A DNA stretch of 64,000 nt from Firmicutes bacterium UBA2058. GTDB lineage: Bacteria; Bacillota; Clostridia; Tissierellales; Sedimentibacteraceae. Numbering within the stretch: position 1 is the first letter of the stretch; each line of letters starts with the position of its first letter. The notes beneath the pieces were generated by a model. The model was not told the origin of the DNA. It searched no databases and was given only the letters and a program-made list of their open reading frames with translations. Location of the stretch: contig DDAM01000041.1 in assembly GCA_002332905.1 (NCBI GenBank), positions 117,121 through 181,120 of the forward strand. Direction: 5' to 3'. This document shows, in pieces, positions 53,222-61,948 of this stretch. The position numbers and the translations under genes are program-made.

Positions 53222-54919
53222 TTACTCTGTTAATTCATCAATTGAAACTATTTCGGCTGTATTTACTGCATCATTTTGAGCAAAATGTATAGTGTAATTT
53301 TTGATTGTTAGTTTGCAATTTTTTTCAAAAGACTCAGTGCCTAATAATTCTTGAACATTTTCATTTACTATTACGAAACCTACACCTCTTGTATCTTCAA
53401 TGTGGCAAGGTAAATTTTTAGCTCCTTCTTCATCGCAGTAAAGACTAGCTCTATACCCTAAATCTGAATTGCTAACTAACAGCTTGCCTGTAACAGTTGT
53501 TTTTCCACTAAATCTTATTCGCATTTTAACTAATTCGTCTTCTTGGTCTTCGTGACATGAATATAAAACACTTATATCCTCAGCCTTCATACCTAAAAAT
53601 TCCTGACCTTCATAAATAGTTTTAGTTCCGTCACCATCCTTGAAAACTGCATAGTTTAAGTCTTTAATAACCACATCTGAATCGTCAGAATAGATAGTTT
53701 CTAAAAATCTATAGGTTATAGTATGCTTATCATCCTGAGTATTTGTTCGCATATTATATCCATCGGTTGTTAGGTTAAACATTTCATCTTTATCAAATCT
53801 TTCATCACTAGCCTTTTTATAATCATAATGATATCCATTAGCAGATAGTATATTTATTTTAGAAAAATTTTTTCTTCCGATAACATAATAGATTTCTTCG
53901 CTTGAGATATTTTCATCATTTGGCGACTCGGTGGCTAAAATGTATTTATCGGTAATTTCTCTTATATAAACTAAGCTTTCATTAGAAAATCCAAACATAT
54001 CCTTATAGCCTTTATCAAGGGACACTATTTCAGAAATTATTTCAGAAGGTGTGAATTCCATCCCTACGTTACCGCCTATGATATAATAGTTAGAAATTTT
54101 AAATTTGCCCTTACCAATAGCTGAGTGATTGGCAAGTTTTTTATATAAATCATTGGTTTCAGTAAAAAATATTGAAAGTTTATCGCCTTTTACAGGCTCA
54201 TTATTGTAGATAGGAAAATTTTTTAATGAGTTTTTATCAGCATATATTATACCTATGTTAAGATTATTATGATAATGGCTGTTATATAGATTATAAATCC
54301 CTTCAACTTCTAGCTCACCACTAAAACGTATTATGACGCCTTCTTTTTCATTGGTGAAATGAACATAATTAACTATAAGACCACCAACTTTGTCCTTAAC
54401 TCGCACATTCTCATCTAAGTTGTTTGTTCCATAGATTTTTCCCTCATATTCAACAGTGCCAATTTCATCAATAAGCTTAATTGAACTTATTTTCATGTAA
54501 TAATCGCTTCCCTGAATATCTGGCTCAATTTCAACCTTATAAATACCTAACTCAGTAGGTAAATCCTTAACAATATCCTCACTGTCATATATTAAGTACA
54601 TACTTTCATTAAGTATAAAAGAAAAATTATTTTTGATATATTCCTTTGTTTCCTTATCTGGAACAAAAACAAGAGAACCAGAGTTACTATAATAACCATC
54701 AGTTATAAGTTCACCAGTGTATCTATGTTTTTCATATTTAGATTTTTCTTCATTAGCGGTATCTTCTTCGCTTGTATCATCTTTATTTATATTATCTTCT
54801 TCTTTTATGTCTTGTTCTTCATTAGTTATTTTTTCATCAACATTAGTCTGTATTTGTTTTGAACATGATGATGATAATAATAATATTACTATAAAAAAAA
54901 TAAAAAATTTTTTAGACAT
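53222..54919 (-). CDS. Large lipoprotein of unknown function
   Basis: Predicted surface lipoprotein of 565 residues: signal peptide with lipobox LSSSC (Cys ~19), an acidic linker rich in Glu, Asp, Asn (~25-60), then a mostly beta-strand mature part. Segments recur with the pattern VKMRIRFSGKTTVTGK / GVIIRFSGELEVEGIY and YYxxx-G, suggesting two or more related domains. No catalytic motif. Single gene. I do not recognise a family. Confidence 0.65.
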   Translation of the reverse strand: MSKKFFIFFIVILLLSSSCSKQIQTNVDEKITNEEQDIKEEDNINKDDTSEEDTANEEKSKYEKHRYTGELITDGYYSNSGSLVFVPDKETKEYIKNNFSFILNESMYLIYDSEDIVKDLPTELGIYKVEIEPDIQGSDYYMKISSIKLIDEIGTVEYEGKIYGTNNLDENVRVKDKVGGLIVNYVHFTNEKEGVIIRFSGELEVEGIYNLYNSHYHNNLNIGIIYADKNSLKNFPIYNNEPVKGDKLSIFFTETNDLYKKLANHSAIGKGKFKISNYYIIGGNVGMEFTPSEIISEIVSLDKGYKDMFGFSNESLVYIREITDKYILATESPNDENISSEEIYYVIGRKNFSKINILSANGYHYDYKKASDERFDKDEMFNLTTDGYNMRTNTQDDKHTITYRFLETIYSDDSDVVIKDLNYAVFKDGDGTKTIYEGQEFLGMKAEDISVLYSCHEDQEDELVKMRIRFSGKTTVTGKLLVSNSDLGYRASLYCDEEGAKNLPCHIEDTRGVGFVIVNENVQELLGTESFEKNCKLTIKNYTIHFAQNDAVNTAEIVSIDELTE

Positions 54920-55063
54920 AGTTAGTCTCCTATAAACCTTATTATAGTTACATTTTACTATAATTTTAAAAAAAAGAAAAATGTTTTATTATTAAAAATG
55001 ATGTATAAAATACATAAAAGTTTACAAATACTAAACTACAAGTTTATTATTACAAAATTTTTA

Positions 55064-55092
55064 TTGACAAATATGCAGGAATTTATTAAAAT
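55064..55092 (+). promoter_or_regulatory. Promoter of speD
   Basis: TTGACA, 17-bp spacer, TAAAAT. It lies in the 280-bp gap 54920-55199, which shows no other structure. Confidence 0.6.
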
Positions 55093-55199
55093 TTAAAACT
55101 GAAATCAGTTTTAATTAATATACAATATTTTCAAATATTTTAAATATTGTTTATAAATTCATGATTATTTTTTGTAAAACGAGAGGTACTTTATAAGGA

Positions 55200-56009
55200 A
55201 TGGAAAACAAAATTAAATTATATGGATTTAATAATTTAACTAAAACATTGAGCTTTAATATTTATGACATATGTTATGCAAAAGGTGAAAGAGAGCAAAA
55301 AGATTATGTTGATTATATTGATGAACAATATAATTCAGATAGGCTTACTAAAATTTTGTGCGACGTTACAAATATAATAGGGGCTCATGTGTTAAATATT
55401 TCTAAGCAAGACTATGATCCTCAAGGGGCAAGTGTTACTATATTAATATCAGAGGAACCGCTTGATGAAAAGGAGATTGACGATTCCTGCAATGGAGGTA
55501 GACATATACTGGCAAATAGAGAAACTATTCTAGCACATTTGGATAAAAGCCATGTAACTGTTCATACATATCCAGAATATCATCCGGATAATAGTATCGC
55601 AACATTTAGAGTTGATATAGATGTTTCTACATGCGGTAAGATATCGCCACTTAATGCACTTGATTATTTAATAGGGAGCTTTGATTCAGATATTATAACT
55701 ATTGATTACAGAGTAAGAGGTTTTACAAGAGATATTAATTGTAAGAAGTGTTTTATTGACCATAAAATTGCATCAATACAAGATTATATAGATGATGAAA
55801 CCTTGAAGAAATATGATGCAACAGATATAAATGTATATCAGGCAAATTTGTTTCACACAAAAATGCTTATAAAAGAAATTAATTTGCAAAATTATTTGTT
55901 TAAAAAGGATACTAATGAATTTTTACCACAAGAAAGATTGGCTATAAGTAACAGCCTTCGCAAGGAAATGATAGAAATTTTCAGTGGTTTAAATGTTTAT
56001 GATAATTAA
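55200..56009 (+). CDS. speD: S-adenosylmethionine decarboxylase proenzyme, E. coli-like class
   Basis: Makes decarboxylated AdoMet for spermidine synthesis. Length 269 and near-continuous similarity to the E. coli enzyme (AHLDKSHVTVHTYPE near 118, TFRVDIDVSTCGKISPLNAL near 142, SDIITIDYRVRGFTRDI near 163). The Ser in LDKSH is the expected self-cleavage residue that becomes the pyruvoyl group. This is the larger proteobacterial-type form, not the ~125-residue form common in Bacillus. Likely cotranscribed with speE. Confidence 0.93.
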   Translation: MENKIKLYGFNNLTKTLSFNIYDICYAKGEREQKDYVDYIDEQYNSDRLTKILCDVTNIIGAHVLNISKQDYDPQGASVTILISEEPLDEKEIDDSCNGGRHILANRETILAHLDKSHVTVHTYPEYHPDNSIATFRVDIDVSTCGKISPLNALDYLIGSFDSDIITIDYRVRGFTRDINCKKCFIDHKIASIQDYIDDETLKKYDATDINVYQANLFHTKMLIKEINLQNYLFKKDTNEFLPQERLAISNSLRKEMIEIFSGLNVYDN

Positions 56010-56027
56010 TAAATTAATAAATTAAAA

Positions 56028-56073
56028 TGATTCTTCATCAAATTTTGTAACGCCACAGTGGCGTAATGGAGGT
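56028..56073 (+). repeat. Hairpin-SD element (copy 4)
   Basis: TGATTCTTCATCA followed by hairpin ACGCCAC-A-GTGGCGT and AATGGAGG, the ribosome binding site of speE. Shares the hairpin-AATGGAGG end with copies 1-3. Confidence 0.6.
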
Positions 56074-56077
56074 AATA

Positions 56078-56929
56078 ATGGAACTATGGTACACAGAAAA
56101 CCATTCTGAAGAGGTTAGATTTTCAGTTAAGGTTAATAAACAGATTTATTCGGCACAGAGTGATTTTCAAAGAATTGATATATTAGATACAAATGAATTT
56201 GGTAGGATATTTACATTGGATGGCTTGATAATGGTTACCGAAAAGGATGAATTTATTTACCATGATATGATAGTTCATGTTCCAATGGCTACAAATCCAA
56301 GCATTAAAAAAGTTTTAGTTATAGGAGCAGGTGACGGGGGAACTGTTAGAGAGTTAACTAGATACAAAACTATTGAGAGAATAGATATGGTTGAAATTGA
56401 TAAACAGGTAGTAGAAGTTTGCTTAGAGTATTTTAAACAAACCTCATGTGCCTTAAATGATGAAAGAGTAAATTTATATTTTGAAGATGGAATAAGGTTT
56501 ATAAGCCAAAAATCTAATGAATATGATTTAATTATTGTAGATTCAACAGACCCTATTGGACCTGGAGAAGGACTTTTCACAAAACAATTTTATAGTGATT
56601 GCTTCAATGCACTTAATGAAAATGGAATACTTGTAAACCAGCATGAAAGTCCTTATTATGATATGTATGCTAAATCAATGAAAAGGGCACATAGACGTAT
56701 AAAAGAAATATTCCCTATATGCAAGGTATATCAAGTTCATATACCAACATATTCATCAGGACATTGGTTATTTGGGTTTGCATCTAAAAAGTATGATCCT
56801 GTAAAAGATTTGGATGCTAATGCTTGGAATGATTTAGGTCTTAAAACTAAATATTATAATACACAGCTGCATGTTGGAAGCTTTGCTCTTCCTAATTATG
56901 TTAAAGATATGTTAAATGAAAGTTACTGA
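56078..56929 (+). CDS. speE: Spermidine synthase
   Basis: Aminopropyltransferase of 283 residues joining decarboxylated AdoMet (from SpeD) and putrescine. N-terminal beta domain (LWYTENHSEEVRFSVKVN), then the Rossmann domain with GAGDGGTVRE near 84, DMVEIDK near 104, DSTDPIGPGEGLFT near 155 and the C-terminal PTYSSGHW near 228. ATG 56078 lies 4 bases after GGAGG; an ATG 12 bases earlier is part of the AATGGAGG itself. Confidence 0.95.
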   Translation: MELWYTENHSEEVRFSVKVNKQIYSAQSDFQRIDILDTNEFGRIFTLDGLIMVTEKDEFIYHDMIVHVPMATNPSIKKVLVIGAGDGGTVRELTRYKTIERIDMVEIDKQVVEVCLEYFKQTSCALNDERVNLYFEDGIRFISQKSNEYDLIIVDSTDPIGPGEGLFTKQFYSDCFNALNENGILVNQHESPYYDMYAKSMKRAHRRIKEIFPICKVYQVHIPTYSSGHWLFGFASKKYDPVKDLDANAWNDLGLKTKYYNTQLHVGSFALPNYVKDMLNESY

Positions 56930-57049
56930 TTTGGTGATTGCATCTGCCTTGTTTTGTTTTGAATAATCTGATGTCTAACCATAAAATATTATGTCATAGT
57001 AGATTTTTGATTAATTATATATTGTGTTTTGAAAAAAATACTATAGAAA

Positions 57050-57078
57050 TTGATTATAAGGTCAATTTATAGTAAAAT
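57050..57078 (+). promoter_or_regulatory. Promoter of the DUF1538-PII operon
   Basis: TTGATT, 17-bp spacer, TAAAAT, about 60 bases before the TTG start. Confidence 0.55.
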
Positions 57079-57137
57079 TAATTATAATGGTTATATATAT
57101 TATTACATAAATTTTTAATGTTAGGAGTTGATAATTA

Positions 57138-58739
57138 TTGGGAGCTAAAAATATAACATTAAATAATAAAAAAGTTATGTTCAAGCAGCAAATGAAAATG
57201 AGGCAAAAAGCAAAAACTATTCTTATGGATAGCTTTAAAGAATCCTTAGTATCAGTTTTGCCTATTACAATAATAGTAATGTTATTATGCTTCACAATTA
57301 CACCGATACCAATTGGAGGACTTCTCGCCTTTATTGTTGGCGCTGTCTTGTTAATTATTGGTATCAGTTTTTTTACAATAGGTGCAGATATGGCCATGAC
57401 ACCTCTTGGTGAACGTGTCGGTGCACATATGACTAAATCGAAAAAGATATGGCTAATAGTAATAGTCAGTTTTCTAATTGGTACTATAATTACTATTTCT
57501 GAGCCGGACTTGCAGGTTCTTGCTACTCAAGTTTGGGGTGTTCCTAACCCGGTGTTAATTGGTGCAGTTGCTATAGGAGTTGGAGTATTTTTAGTAATAG
57601 CGCTTTTGCGTATTATATTTGCTATAAAGCTGTCAAATCTTCTTATAGCTTTTTATACTTTAATATTTATATTAGCATTTTTTATACCAAAAGATTTTTT
57701 ATCTATAGCCTTTGATTCAGGTGGTGTTACAACTGGTCCAATGACTGTTCCGTTTATTATGGCTCTTGGAATTGGGGTATCATCTATACGTAATGATAAG
57801 AATGCTAATAGAGACAGCTTTGGTCTTGTAGCACTTTCTTCAATTGGACCAATACTTGCAATATTTGTTCTTGCATTTGTTTATAATCCTAATGGAAGTG
57901 AGTATGATCCGGTTATACTTCCTGAAATATATGATTCTGTGGAACTTTGGGATATGTTTCAGAGTGCATTTCCTTTATATATGAAAGAAATGGCTATTTC
58001 GTTAGCCCCAATCATATTATTTTTCATTATATTTCAAGTTGTAGCTATGAAGTTAAATAAGCAGCAAATGCTTAAAATGATATTTGGATTTATTTACACA
58101 TATGTTGGATTAATCCTGTTTTTAACAGGTGTAAATGTAGGATTTATGCCAGTTGGTAATTATATAGGAAAGATTTTAGCTGGTCTTGATTATAACTGGA
58201 TAATCATACCTATAGCTATGCTTATAGGATATTTTATAGTTTCTGCAGAACCGGCAGTACATGTTCTTAATGTTCAGGTTGAAAAAATAACTGCCGGAGC
58301 TATTCCGGAAAAAGCCATGAATACAGCTTTATCCATTGGAGTATCCATATCTTTAGGTCTTGCAATGATTAGGGTTTTGACTGGAATTTCAATTTTGTGG
58401 TTATTGTTGCCAGGATATTCTATAGCTATTTTGCTTACATTTGTTGTACCAAAGATATTTACGTCTATAGCATTTGACTCAGGCGGAGTTGCTTCTGGAC
58501 CAATGACTGCTACATTTTTATTAGCATTTTCTATGGGTGCTTGTGAAGCTGTTGGTGGAAATGTAGTTGCAGATGCCTTTGGAGTAGTAGCGATGGTAGC
58601 GATGACGCCACTTATAACAATACAGTTGTTAGGTGTTTATTATAAAATTAAAATATCACGCAATCCACATTTGGATGAGAATGATATATTAGGAAATAAT
58701 GAAATCGTTGATAATAGCGAGGAAATTATTGAATTGTAA
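57138..58739 (+). CDS. DUF1538-family membrane protein
   Basis: Membrane protein of 533 residues with about 12 helices in two related halves: each half contains a SIAFDSGGV-GPMT motif (near 191 and 443) and an ISEPD/SAEPA loop (near 117 and 370), pointing to an internal duplication with inverted or tandem symmetry like many transporters. Start is TTG at 57138, 9 bases after AGGAG. DUF1538 proteins are often paired with PII-like proteins, as here; it is probably a transporter under PII control. The substrate is unknown. Confidence 0.8.
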   Translation: MGAKNITLNNKKVMFKQQMKMRQKAKTILMDSFKESLVSVLPITIIVMLLCFTITPIPIGGLLAFIVGAVLLIIGISFFTIGADMAMTPLGERVGAHMTKSKKIWLIVIVSFLIGTIITISEPDLQVLATQVWGVPNPVLIGAVAIGVGVFLVIALLRIIFAIKLSNLLIAFYTLIFILAFFIPKDFLSIAFDSGGVTTGPMTVPFIMALGIGVSSIRNDKNANRDSFGLVALSSIGPILAIFVLAFVYNPNGSEYDPVILPEIYDSVELWDMFQSAFPLYMKEMAISLAPIILFFIIFQVVAMKLNKQQMLKMIFGFIYTYVGLILFLTGVNVGFMPVGNYIGKILAGLDYNWIIIPIAMLIGYFIVSAEPAVHVLNVQVEKITAGAIPEKAMNTALSIGVSISLGLAMIRVLTGISILWLLLPGYSIAILLTFVVPKIFTSIAFDSGGVASGPMTATFLLAFSMGACEAVGGNVVADAFGVVAMVAMTPLITIQLLGVYYKIKISRNPHLDENDILGNNEIVDNSEEIIEL

Positions 58740-58751
58740 AGGAGTGAAATA

Positions 58752-59462
58752 ATGGGCGGATTAAGTTTAATTGTAACAATTGTAAAGAAAAGCTTAAACG
58801 AAAAATATATAGATTTTTTTAAATTATATGGCTCATCTATTGTGTTGAGTGCTGCGTGCAGAGGAACAGCTAGTAGTGCAATTCTAGATTATTTAGGATT
58901 GGAAAAAGTAGAAAAAACAATTTTGTTTACATTTGCAAAAAAGGATGTAGCTAATACCATATTAAAGGAGCTTGTATATACAATGAACATTGATATGCCA
59001 GGTGCTGGAATTGGATTGAGTATACCTGTAAGTAGTGTAGGAAGTCAATCTACTATGGCATTTTTAGAGCATGGTGTACAGGAAAGTACCTTGAATGTTA
59101 GTTCTGAAATGAAGGAGGAAAAACCTATGATTGAAAGTCAATATAGTTTAATAATCGTAATAACAAATTTAGGTTGCACAGACATGGTAATGGATGCAGC
59201 TAGAAGTGCAAATGCTGGTGGTGGTACAATAATCCATGCTAAGGGTACCGGATTAGATAAAGCGGAGAAATTCTTTGGCATTTCATTATCATCAGAAAAA
59301 GAAATGATTTTTATAACTACATTAACAAAAGATAAAAATAATATAATGAAGGCAATAATGAACAATGCTGGAATGAAAACTGAGGCTCAGTCAGTAGTTA
59401 TTTCTGTGCCAGTTGATAGTGTTGTAGGACTTAGAAGTCTTGAAAATATAGAAAATAATTAA
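58752..59462 (+). CDS. Tandem PII-like protein
   Basis: Protein of 236 residues with two PII (GlnB-like) domains: residues 1-~110 (LIVTIVKKSLNEKYIDFFKL, RGTASS) and ~120-236 (SLIIVITNLGCTDMVMDAAR, then GGGTIIHAKGTG near 162, the nucleotide-binding B-loop region of PII). Starts 12 bases after the DUF1538 stop (AGGAGTG), so the pair is one operon. Likely senses nucleotides or carbon/nitrogen state and gates the membrane protein. A fused double PII is uncommon compared with single-domain GlnB. Confidence 0.82.
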   Translation: MGGLSLIVTIVKKSLNEKYIDFFKLYGSSIVLSAACRGTASSAILDYLGLEKVEKTILFTFAKKDVANTILKELVYTMNIDMPGAGIGLSIPVSSVGSQSTMAFLEHGVQESTLNVSSEMKEEKPMIESQYSLIIVITNLGCTDMVMDAARSANAGGGTIIHAKGTGLDKAEKFFGISLSSEKEMIFITTLTKDKNNIMKAIMNNAGMKTEAQSVVISVPVDSVVGLRSLENIENN

Positions 59463-59468
59463 TATAAA

Positions 59469-59522
59469 ACGGCTATAGTCTTTTTCAAGAGTTTTGATAA
59501 AAGACTGCAGCCATTTTTTCTT
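59469..59522. terminator. Terminator after the PII gene
   Basis: GGCT...GTCTTTT / AAAAGAC...AGCC hairpin followed by ATTTTTTC. Shared with the minus-strand coiled-coil gene ending at 59485. Confidence 0.6.
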
Positions 59523-59721
59523 CTTTTTCCTTAAGTATTAATTCTCTTTTTTCTAATTCTTTTTCTTTTTCTCTCAACTTTATTTCTAGTGTTTTGAGAG
59601 CTTGTTCTTTTAAAGCTAAGCTTTTTTCTTTAGCCTTTAAAACAGCATTTTCTTTTGCCGGTTTTGATGCTCTTTTTATATAGCAACTATTTGTAAATTG
59701 ATAGTATTCTTCATCTTTCAT
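59485..59721 (-). CDS. Short coiled-coil protein
   Basis: Predicted protein of 78 residues, over half of it a Lys/Glu-rich heptad coiled coil (LKAKEKSLALKEQALKTLEI, LREKEKELEKRELI). N-terminus MKDEEYYQFTNSCYIKRASK. Start has only a weak GAGGCGG site. No family recognised; could be a real small structural protein or a chance frame. Confidence 0.4.
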   Translation of the reverse strand: MKDEEYYQFTNSCYIKRASKPAKENAVLKAKEKSLALKEQALKTLEIKLREKEKELEKRELILKEKEEKMAAVFYQNS

Positions 59722-59744
59722 TTTTTTACCGCCTCATATGAATA

Positions 59745-59960
59745 TATATTATATTATATCATAGTCTCAGCTACGCTGATACATTTAATATATCCTACGG
59801 ATATTTTATCATAATTTATTGAAATTTCAAGAATAATGATAAATTAATTTCATAAAATAGTAAAGAATTTCAAAAAATTGATTATTTAAATTAATTTATA
59901 GTATAATATCCGTAGGATATTATCAAATTGCTCGCGTAGCGAGACTATGGTATAATATCA
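59745..59960. mobile_element. Inverted-repeat element with nested hairpins (MITE-like)
   Basis: Left arm (~59751-59829) and the reverse complement of the right arm (~59865-59959) match over ~80 bp. Each carries CATAGTCTC, a TAC/GTA-loop hairpin (TCAGC-TAC-GCTGA; CTCGC-GTA-GCGAG), then ATATCC-TAC-GGATAT, then an A+T-rich stretch ending GAAATTTC/GAATTTC. No gene inside. The right arm has two TATAAT boxes. A further hairpin AGCCTC-TCTT-GAGGCT follows at 59968-59983. A non-autonomous element or paired promoter region. Confidence 0.6.
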
Positions 59961-60021
59961 TGACTCAAGCCTCTCTTGAGGCTATCATATATATGCTTTT
60001 TATTAATTTTTGGAGGGTATT

Positions 60022-60951
60022 ATGGATGAAAATCAGTTAACAGCAAAAAAAGTATCTAGTAAAATCGGTATTACATTATTTCTAATGTTAATAGTAACTT
60101 ACGTGGTTCAATTTATAGTTTCTTATCTAATTATGATGATAATTCCAAATGCAGTAAAACAGCCTTGGTATGTATGGTCAATGACTGTTATATCATTATA
60201 TTTAGTGGCATTTCCAATATATTTAAAGACAATGAAAGGAATTTCCGACTTTGAGATAAGCAGTGAGAAAAAATATTCTGTTGCAGAAATGATAATGCTA
60301 GTATTTATCTGCTTGGCAGCAACTTATTTGTTCAACATAGTATCTGTAGGTCTCAATATGTTAATTGGACATTTAAAGGGATCTGCTGTTGTTAATCCTC
60401 TTGAAGTAGCAGTGACTTCATCAAATGTAATATATACAATTATTGTAGCTTGCGTAATGGCTCCAATAGTTGAAGAAATAATGTTTAGAAAGGTTATGAT
60501 TAATAAATTAGTTGGCTATGGTGAAAAACTTGCTATTATAGTTTCGTCATTTGCATTTGCATTGTTTCATGGTAATTTATACCAGCTTTTATATGCCTTT
60601 GTTTTAGGAGTAATATTTGCATATATAACAATTAAATCTGGTACAATTAAATACGCAGTGATTTTGCATATTATAATTAACACACTTGGCTCAGTTATAA
60701 TCCCATACTCTATTATGAGTTCAAATGGAGTAGTTGCAGGGATTACAGGAGTTGTGTTATTTATGTCAATACTTGCAGGAATAATATTATTTATGAGTAA
60801 AAGAAAAAAACTTTTCCCAAGTTTAAAAGAAGTACCAGAGATTGAAGGTCAAGAAAAAACAAAGGTGTCGACTGCTTTGTTATCAGAAGGAATGGTAGTA
60901 TTTTGGGTAGTTTCAATTATATTGATATTAGTTACTATATTTGTTAGTTAA
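60022..60951 (+). CDS. CPBP-family intramembrane protease
   Basis: Membrane protein of 309 residues with about eight helices. The CPBP (Abi) motifs are complete: PIVEEIMFRKVMI (EExxxR) near 150, FALFHGNLYQLLYAFVLG (FxxxH) near 175 and ILHIIINTLG (HxxxN) near 214. Family members process membrane proteins or protect against bacteriocins. ATG 60022 follows GGAGGG. Its control region is the inverted-repeat element just upstream. Confidence 0.85.
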   Translation: MDENQLTAKKVSSKIGITLFLMLIVTYVVQFIVSYLIMMIIPNAVKQPWYVWSMTVISLYLVAFPIYLKTMKGISDFEISSEKKYSVAEMIMLVFICLAATYLFNIVSVGLNMLIGHLKGSAVVNPLEVAVTSSNVIYTIIVACVMAPIVEEIMFRKVMINKLVGYGEKLAIIVSSFAFALFHGNLYQLLYAFVLGVIFAYITIKSGTIKYAVILHIIINTLGSVIIPYSIMSSNGVVAGITGVVLFMSILAGIILFMSKRKKLFPSLKEVPEIEGQEKTKVSTALLSEGMVVFWVVSIILILVTIFVS

Positions 60952-60997
60952 CAATATTAAAATAAATTATAAAATTAAAATAATATTATTAATAATA

Positions 60998-61038
60998 AAC
61001 ACATCAGCCAGTTGCATATAACTGATTGATGTGTTTTC
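60998..61038. terminator. Terminator between CPBP and patatin genes
   Basis: AACACATCA / TGATGTGTTTT stem with loop, between convergent genes. Confidence 0.75.
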
Positions 61039-61053
61039 TTATACTAATCTCTA

Positions 61054-61899
61054 TTATAGGATTAATTTCTTCATAAAATTCATACCGTCTCTATAACCTA
61101 AATTAATTGACTGCATAATTTTACTTTTATTAAAATTTAGAGTACCACTAATTAAATTTCCTAAATCAAAGCTTGGTTTAATAAGATAAAGATTACTATC
61201 TGGAAAGCTAAATTTTAGTTTATTTAATGATATATCATTGTCACATGAAATAATTATTATATCTTTGTAGCCATAATTATATAAAGGTCTGATTGGCAAA
61301 TTGTCAATTAAGCCACCATCAACATAATATCTTTTGTTGATTTCAATTGGCTCATATATAAGTGGTAATGCTGATGATGCTAATAGTGTCTTATATACAT
61401 TTTCTTTACTTTTATAATTTAACGGTAAATAAGTTATTTTTCCAACTGGTCTTTTCTCATAGATACCAATTGCCGATTTTATACTCCTAAATTCACTAGG
61501 AATTTCTGTCATATCTACACAAGCTGCAAACATTTTTTTATCAGAGAAAGCTAAGTCCTCTATATTAAGTTCTTCAAATAGTCCTATTAATTTTTCTCTA
61601 TCACTTAAATAACTTTTTTTCAAAGGTATATTCATTTTAATGCTTTTTAACATATTCATAACTTCGTAGACATTTATATTATCAGAAAAAAATATTCCGC
61701 CAACCTTATTTAACCAAATATTTATAGCTTCATTAATATTTACTTTCTGAATAAGTGCCATATTAAGTGCCCCAATAGATGTTCCAGAAAAAGCAGTAAA
61801 TTTATTATATAGGTCGTATTGAGATAATGCATTAATTACTCCAATTTGATATGCACCCTTGGCTCCTCCGCCTCCAAGTACTAAAGCTATATTTTCGAT
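61054..61899 (-). CDS. Patatin-like phospholipase with apparent ATC start
   Basis: Protein of 281 residues. The true N-terminus reads IENIALVLGGGGAKGAYQIG, with the oxyanion loop GGGGAKG near 9 and the nucleophile elbow GTSIG near 41; the catalytic Asp is in DGGLIDN near 190. So the Ser-Asp lipase dyad is complete. No ATG/GTG/TTG lies between the upstream in-frame TGA and the oxyanion loop; AGGTGAT sits 3 bases before ATC at 61899. The first ATG in frame would delete both the oxyanion loop and the Ser. Either a rare ATC start or a 1-base error or frameshift (an ATG in another frame overlaps, reading MLSKI then stop). Confidence 0.8.
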   Translation of the reverse strand: MENIALVLGGGGAKGAYQIGVINALSQYDLYNKFTAFSGTSIGALNMALIQKVNINEAINIWLNKVGGIFFSDNINVYEVMNMLKSIKMNIPLKKSYLSDREKLIGLFEELNIEDLAFSDKKMFAACVDMTEIPSEFRSIKSAIGIYEKRPVGKITYLPLNYKSKENVYKTLLASSALPLIYEPIEINKRYYVDGGLIDNLPIRPLYNYGYKDIIIISCDNDISLNKLKFSFPDSNLYLIKPSFDLGNLISGTLNFNKSKIMQSINLGYRDGMNFMKKLIL

Positions 61900-61948
61900 A
61901 ACATCACCTCACATTAATGAAATTTATTATATATTGTATGCATTTGAA

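Noticed and set aside
54920..55199. SAM-type riboswitch before speD
   Set aside because: Only a promoter is visible; no conserved riboswitch core or terminator stem could be found.
57062..57397. 111-codon minus-strand frame over the DUF1538 start
   Set aside because: Antisense of a hydrophobic coding region; covers the promoter and has no ribosome binding site.
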